64,000 nt of DNA from Pectinophora gossypiella. Taxonomy: Eukaryota > Arthropoda > Insecta > Lepidoptera > Gelechiidae. Both the position numbers and the translations under genes were made by a program. The notes under the pieces were generated by a model. That model did no database searches and was not told where the DNA came from. It saw nothing but the letters and a program-made list of their open reading frames with translations. Positions 61,911 through 64,000 of the stretch are shown here, piece after piece. The stretch lies in NCBI RefSeq assembly GCF_024362695.1, contig NC_065426.1, forward strand, positions 2,480,001-2,544,000. Direction: 5' to 3'. Each line of letters opens with the position of its first letter. Positions within the stretch are counted from its first letter, which is position 1.

Positions 61911-62182
61911 AGGAGCTCTGGAGTCTGCGATTGTAGAAGTTAAGCAACTTTCGCAAAGGCCGGTCATAGGATGGGTGACCACAAAAAAAAAAGAAAAGTT
62001 TTCAACTCGAGCTCCTCAGTGCTTCGGAAGGCACGTTAAGCCACGGCTGCATTAGCAGTCGTTAATAACCATCAATCCGCACTGGGCCCGCGTGATGGTT
62101 TAAGGCCCGATCTCCCTATCCATCCATAGGGAAGGCTCGTGCCCCAGCAGTGGGGACGTTAATGGGCTGATGATGATGAAAG
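61911..62182 (+). mobile_element. SINE C with deleted box A region
   Basis: 9-bp duplication TATAAATTG at 61902-61910 and 62183-62191. gaggagctctggagtctgcg shows loss of about 20 bp of the head, including box A. The 5S-like part is intact. Confidence 0.85.
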
Positions 62183-62260
62183 TATAAATTGTACATGGTA
62201 TGTGACACCTCGAGAAGCAGTTGGACGCTAATCTTAAACATGCATTAGCAATAAATTTTA

Positions 62261-62340
62261 TACAGAGTGTGAGTGACATCGTAATGCAAACTTTGTGATT
62301 CAGACCATGATTCTGAGTTGATATCAAGTGAGATTTTCTA
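62261..62340. repeat. MITE-2 left half
   Basis: tacagagtgtgagtgacatc to gatatcaagtgagatttt. Confidence 0.65.
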
Positions 62341-62539
62341 GAACTAGGTCATATACTTGTAGGTAGTGGATAACAGTAGAAATATAATAGGTATCATAGA
62401 ATATAATTTATTTAGTACTACATAGTAATACAGTTTGAACGTCAAATTACATTAAATTAATAGACTTAAATATAGCAGGCGAGGATATAATATACATATT
62501 ATAAAATATATATTCGTCACTCTGTGTATATGCATGTGT

Positions 62540-62566
62540 ATGTATGTGTGTGTGTGTGTGTGTCTG
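62540..62566. repeat. GT microsatellite
   Basis: (TG)n at 62544-62565 abutting a MITE-2 copy. Confidence 0.9.
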
Positions 62567-62903
62567 TGTGACGAATACTCAATGGGATGATTCAGACCAT
62601 GATTTTAAGTCGATTTCATATGGAATTTCCTATCGGAAAAGTCATGAAAATTTTAGTATTTTTTTTAAACAATTTTCAAGTTCTACACATAACTGACGTC
62701 CGTTCTATACATTGTTTTAATTGGATAAGGCTACTAACATCTAGAATAAGTTTACTAACATATGAGACATGTTTCGTGAAATTAATAAAATTTATTATTA
62801 TTATTATACTTTTACGACGGAAAACTCTACTTAATATCAACTCAGAATCATGGTCTGAATCATCCCTCAAAGATTTCTTTACGATGTCACTAACATCGTG
62901 TAT
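62567..62903. mobile_element. MITE-2 copy with a foreign insert
   Basis: Left arm 62567-62675, right arm about 62808-62903. The middle (62690-62800; ggataaggctactaacatct, acatatgagacatgtttcgt) looks inserted and ends in (tta)n. Confidence 0.7.
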
Positions 62904-63129
62904 CTGCCTACCTTATCGAAGACTCTATGTCTAAGCCGTGACTCTATGTTATGTAATTTCATGTGGTCAGAAATAGTAATTGTGTGAGCCAATTTCGAAA
63001 TAATAAAATTATAAAATAATTAAATTAATAAAAAAAAAAAACAAATTGTTAATAAATAAAATAATTAATAAAATTAATTATAATTAATTCTTGAATTTAT
63101 ATTTTGACTTTGAATCGGTTAAAGTAGTC

Positions 63130-63390
63130 TTCTTCTCTTATGTGGGTTGTGAGATCAATGACCGAACTGATCAACCTTGGTGTCATGGTTACTATTGAAC
63201 CGCCAAAGGCCCCTGACACGTCTCATATATACCAGAACCCAACCACCAGACACCAGGGTTGATGAGGCTGGTATTCCACCTCACAACCCACACGATAAAA
63301 AAAAGAAGACGTCTCATATAAACGACTACATACTTACTTAAGTAAGTAATAGCCGGAACCATTTAACGTACCCTCCGAAGCACGGAAACG
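63130..63390 (-). mobile_element. SINE A with a 5'-truncated SINE A inserted
   Basis: Minus copy: 63130-63229 and 63309-63390. Insert 63230-63308 is a plus-strand SINE A tail (gacaccagggttgatgaggc, ctcacaacccacacgataaa). 12-bp duplication ACGTCTCATATA at 63218-63229 and 63309-63320. Confidence 0.87.
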
Positions 63391-63589
63391 GGGGTTCACG
63401 AGTGTTTAAATAGTGAACCATTTTCATAATTGCTTAGAATTCGTAATGAGATTCTACTACCGATTTATGAATCTAATTTTCCTAATTTATCTTTGAAATG
63501 GAAGAGCGAAGGCAAAGTTGAGAGTATGCTCTCTGAAATAGAATTTAAAATAGATATAAATATTTATGTACGCAATTTAAGGTTATATA

Positions 63590-63665
63590 TTTGAGCCGAG
63601 GTTGGTAGGAAGAACGCTTCGTTCTCTGAGGTCACAGGTTCAAAACCTAGCATTGGCCAAAACCA
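63590..63665 (+). repeat. tRNA-like SINE head, degraded
   Basis: gagccgaggttggtaggaag, gcttcgttctctgaggtcac and aggttcaaaacctagcattg resemble boxes A and B of another SINE head. No body recognised. Confidence 0.4.
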
Positions 63666-63749
63666 ATGATTTTCAAATTGAGTAATAAATTACTAATAAT
63701 CATATCAAAATTAAATCTACTCCCCGTGTTGTTGTCCGCACCCTTTCAG

Positions 63750-63879
63750 ATACGAGTGGAGTGTCCTCTCCACAGGCGCTGCATGCCTGGCGACGCAGTT
63801 CAGAGAGCATGGACTTGCCCAGCATTCATGTTCCCCTCTCGAAATCTACTACAGAAATCAAAATCATTTACTATTTAAC
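63750..63879 (+). CDS. Candidate exon (130 bp)
   Basis: Acceptor ttgtccgcaccctttcag and donor TTAAC|GTAAGT, with local GC near 50 percent against about 35 around it. All three frames are open or nearly so (for example YEWSVLSTGAACLATQFREH; TSGVSSPQALHAWRRSSESM). The correct one cannot be chosen without a transcript. No match to repeats in the window. Confidence 0.35.
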
Positions 63880-64000
63880 GTAAGTATCATGGATAAACTT
63901 GTTGAAGGTCAATGACACATTTTGATCTGTGTCATTTCGCAAGGTCTTATCGCTTAGGAAGAAATGACAAGACACTTCAACAGTAACACATCTTTTAAAT

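Overview
This looks like nuclear DNA of a moth or butterfly (Lepidoptera). It is AT-rich, has no bacterial-style operons, and is built almost entirely of nested transposable elements: several tRNA-derived SINE families, non-LTR retrotransposon (LINE) 3' ends, MITEs, a Helitron with the lepidopteran-type CTAG end, and Ty3/gypsy-type gag sequence. The assignment is inference from repeat families and base composition, because no rRNA, mitochondrial or named host gene is present. Most short open frames are chance or repeat-derived.

Layout. 1-1082: left-truncated gypsy-type element (gag, primer site, short LTR, minus strand). 3361-4969: palindromic foldback transposon with two 701-bp arms and an 8-bp target duplication. 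5-13 kb: SINE, LINE and MITE mosaic, with a truncated LINE nested in a SINE at 10.4-11.1 kb. 13202-17326: very young non-autonomous LTR retrotransposon with 1142-bp LTRs and a 5-bp duplication. 17.4-31 kb: MITE pairs, SINEs, inverted repeats. 31.2-36.3 kb: apparently intact two-ORF LINE (coiled-coil/esterase-like ORF1; endonuclease plus reverse transcriptase ORF2), the only clearly functional protein-coding unit. 36-64 kb: more SINE/MITE/LINE debris, a 304-bp snap-back insert (39.9 kb), an internally deleted RTE-like retroposon (40.8 kb), a 52-bp hairpin minisatellite (47.7 kb), interleaved inverted repeats with AT/CA microsatellites (52.1-52.7 kb) and a 486-bp Helitron.

Host genes. No complete gene is visible. 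Several short unique stretches carry good splice signals around open, protein-like frames. On the minus strand: 51932-51986, 40642-40673 (a 32-bp microexon) and 7453-7510, mutually phase-compatible, plus a possible terminal exon of a membrane protein at 45817-46120. On the plus strand: 5890-5931, 10136-10238, 18585-18701, 21443-21488, 26701-26789 and 63750-63879. The simplest reading is that the window lies in long, transposon-filled introns of one or more host genes. These exon calls are inference and low to moderate in confidence.

How the parts interact. The intact LINE could supply reverse transcriptase in trans, but the SINE tails do not match its tail. RTE-like and CR1-like 3' ends elsewhere mark the other LINE families that have been active here. 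Insertion order can be read from target duplications: SINE C in repeat H, repeat G and SINE E; SINE A in SINE E, in a LINE and in another SINE A; a LINE in SINE A; a MITE in repeat I.
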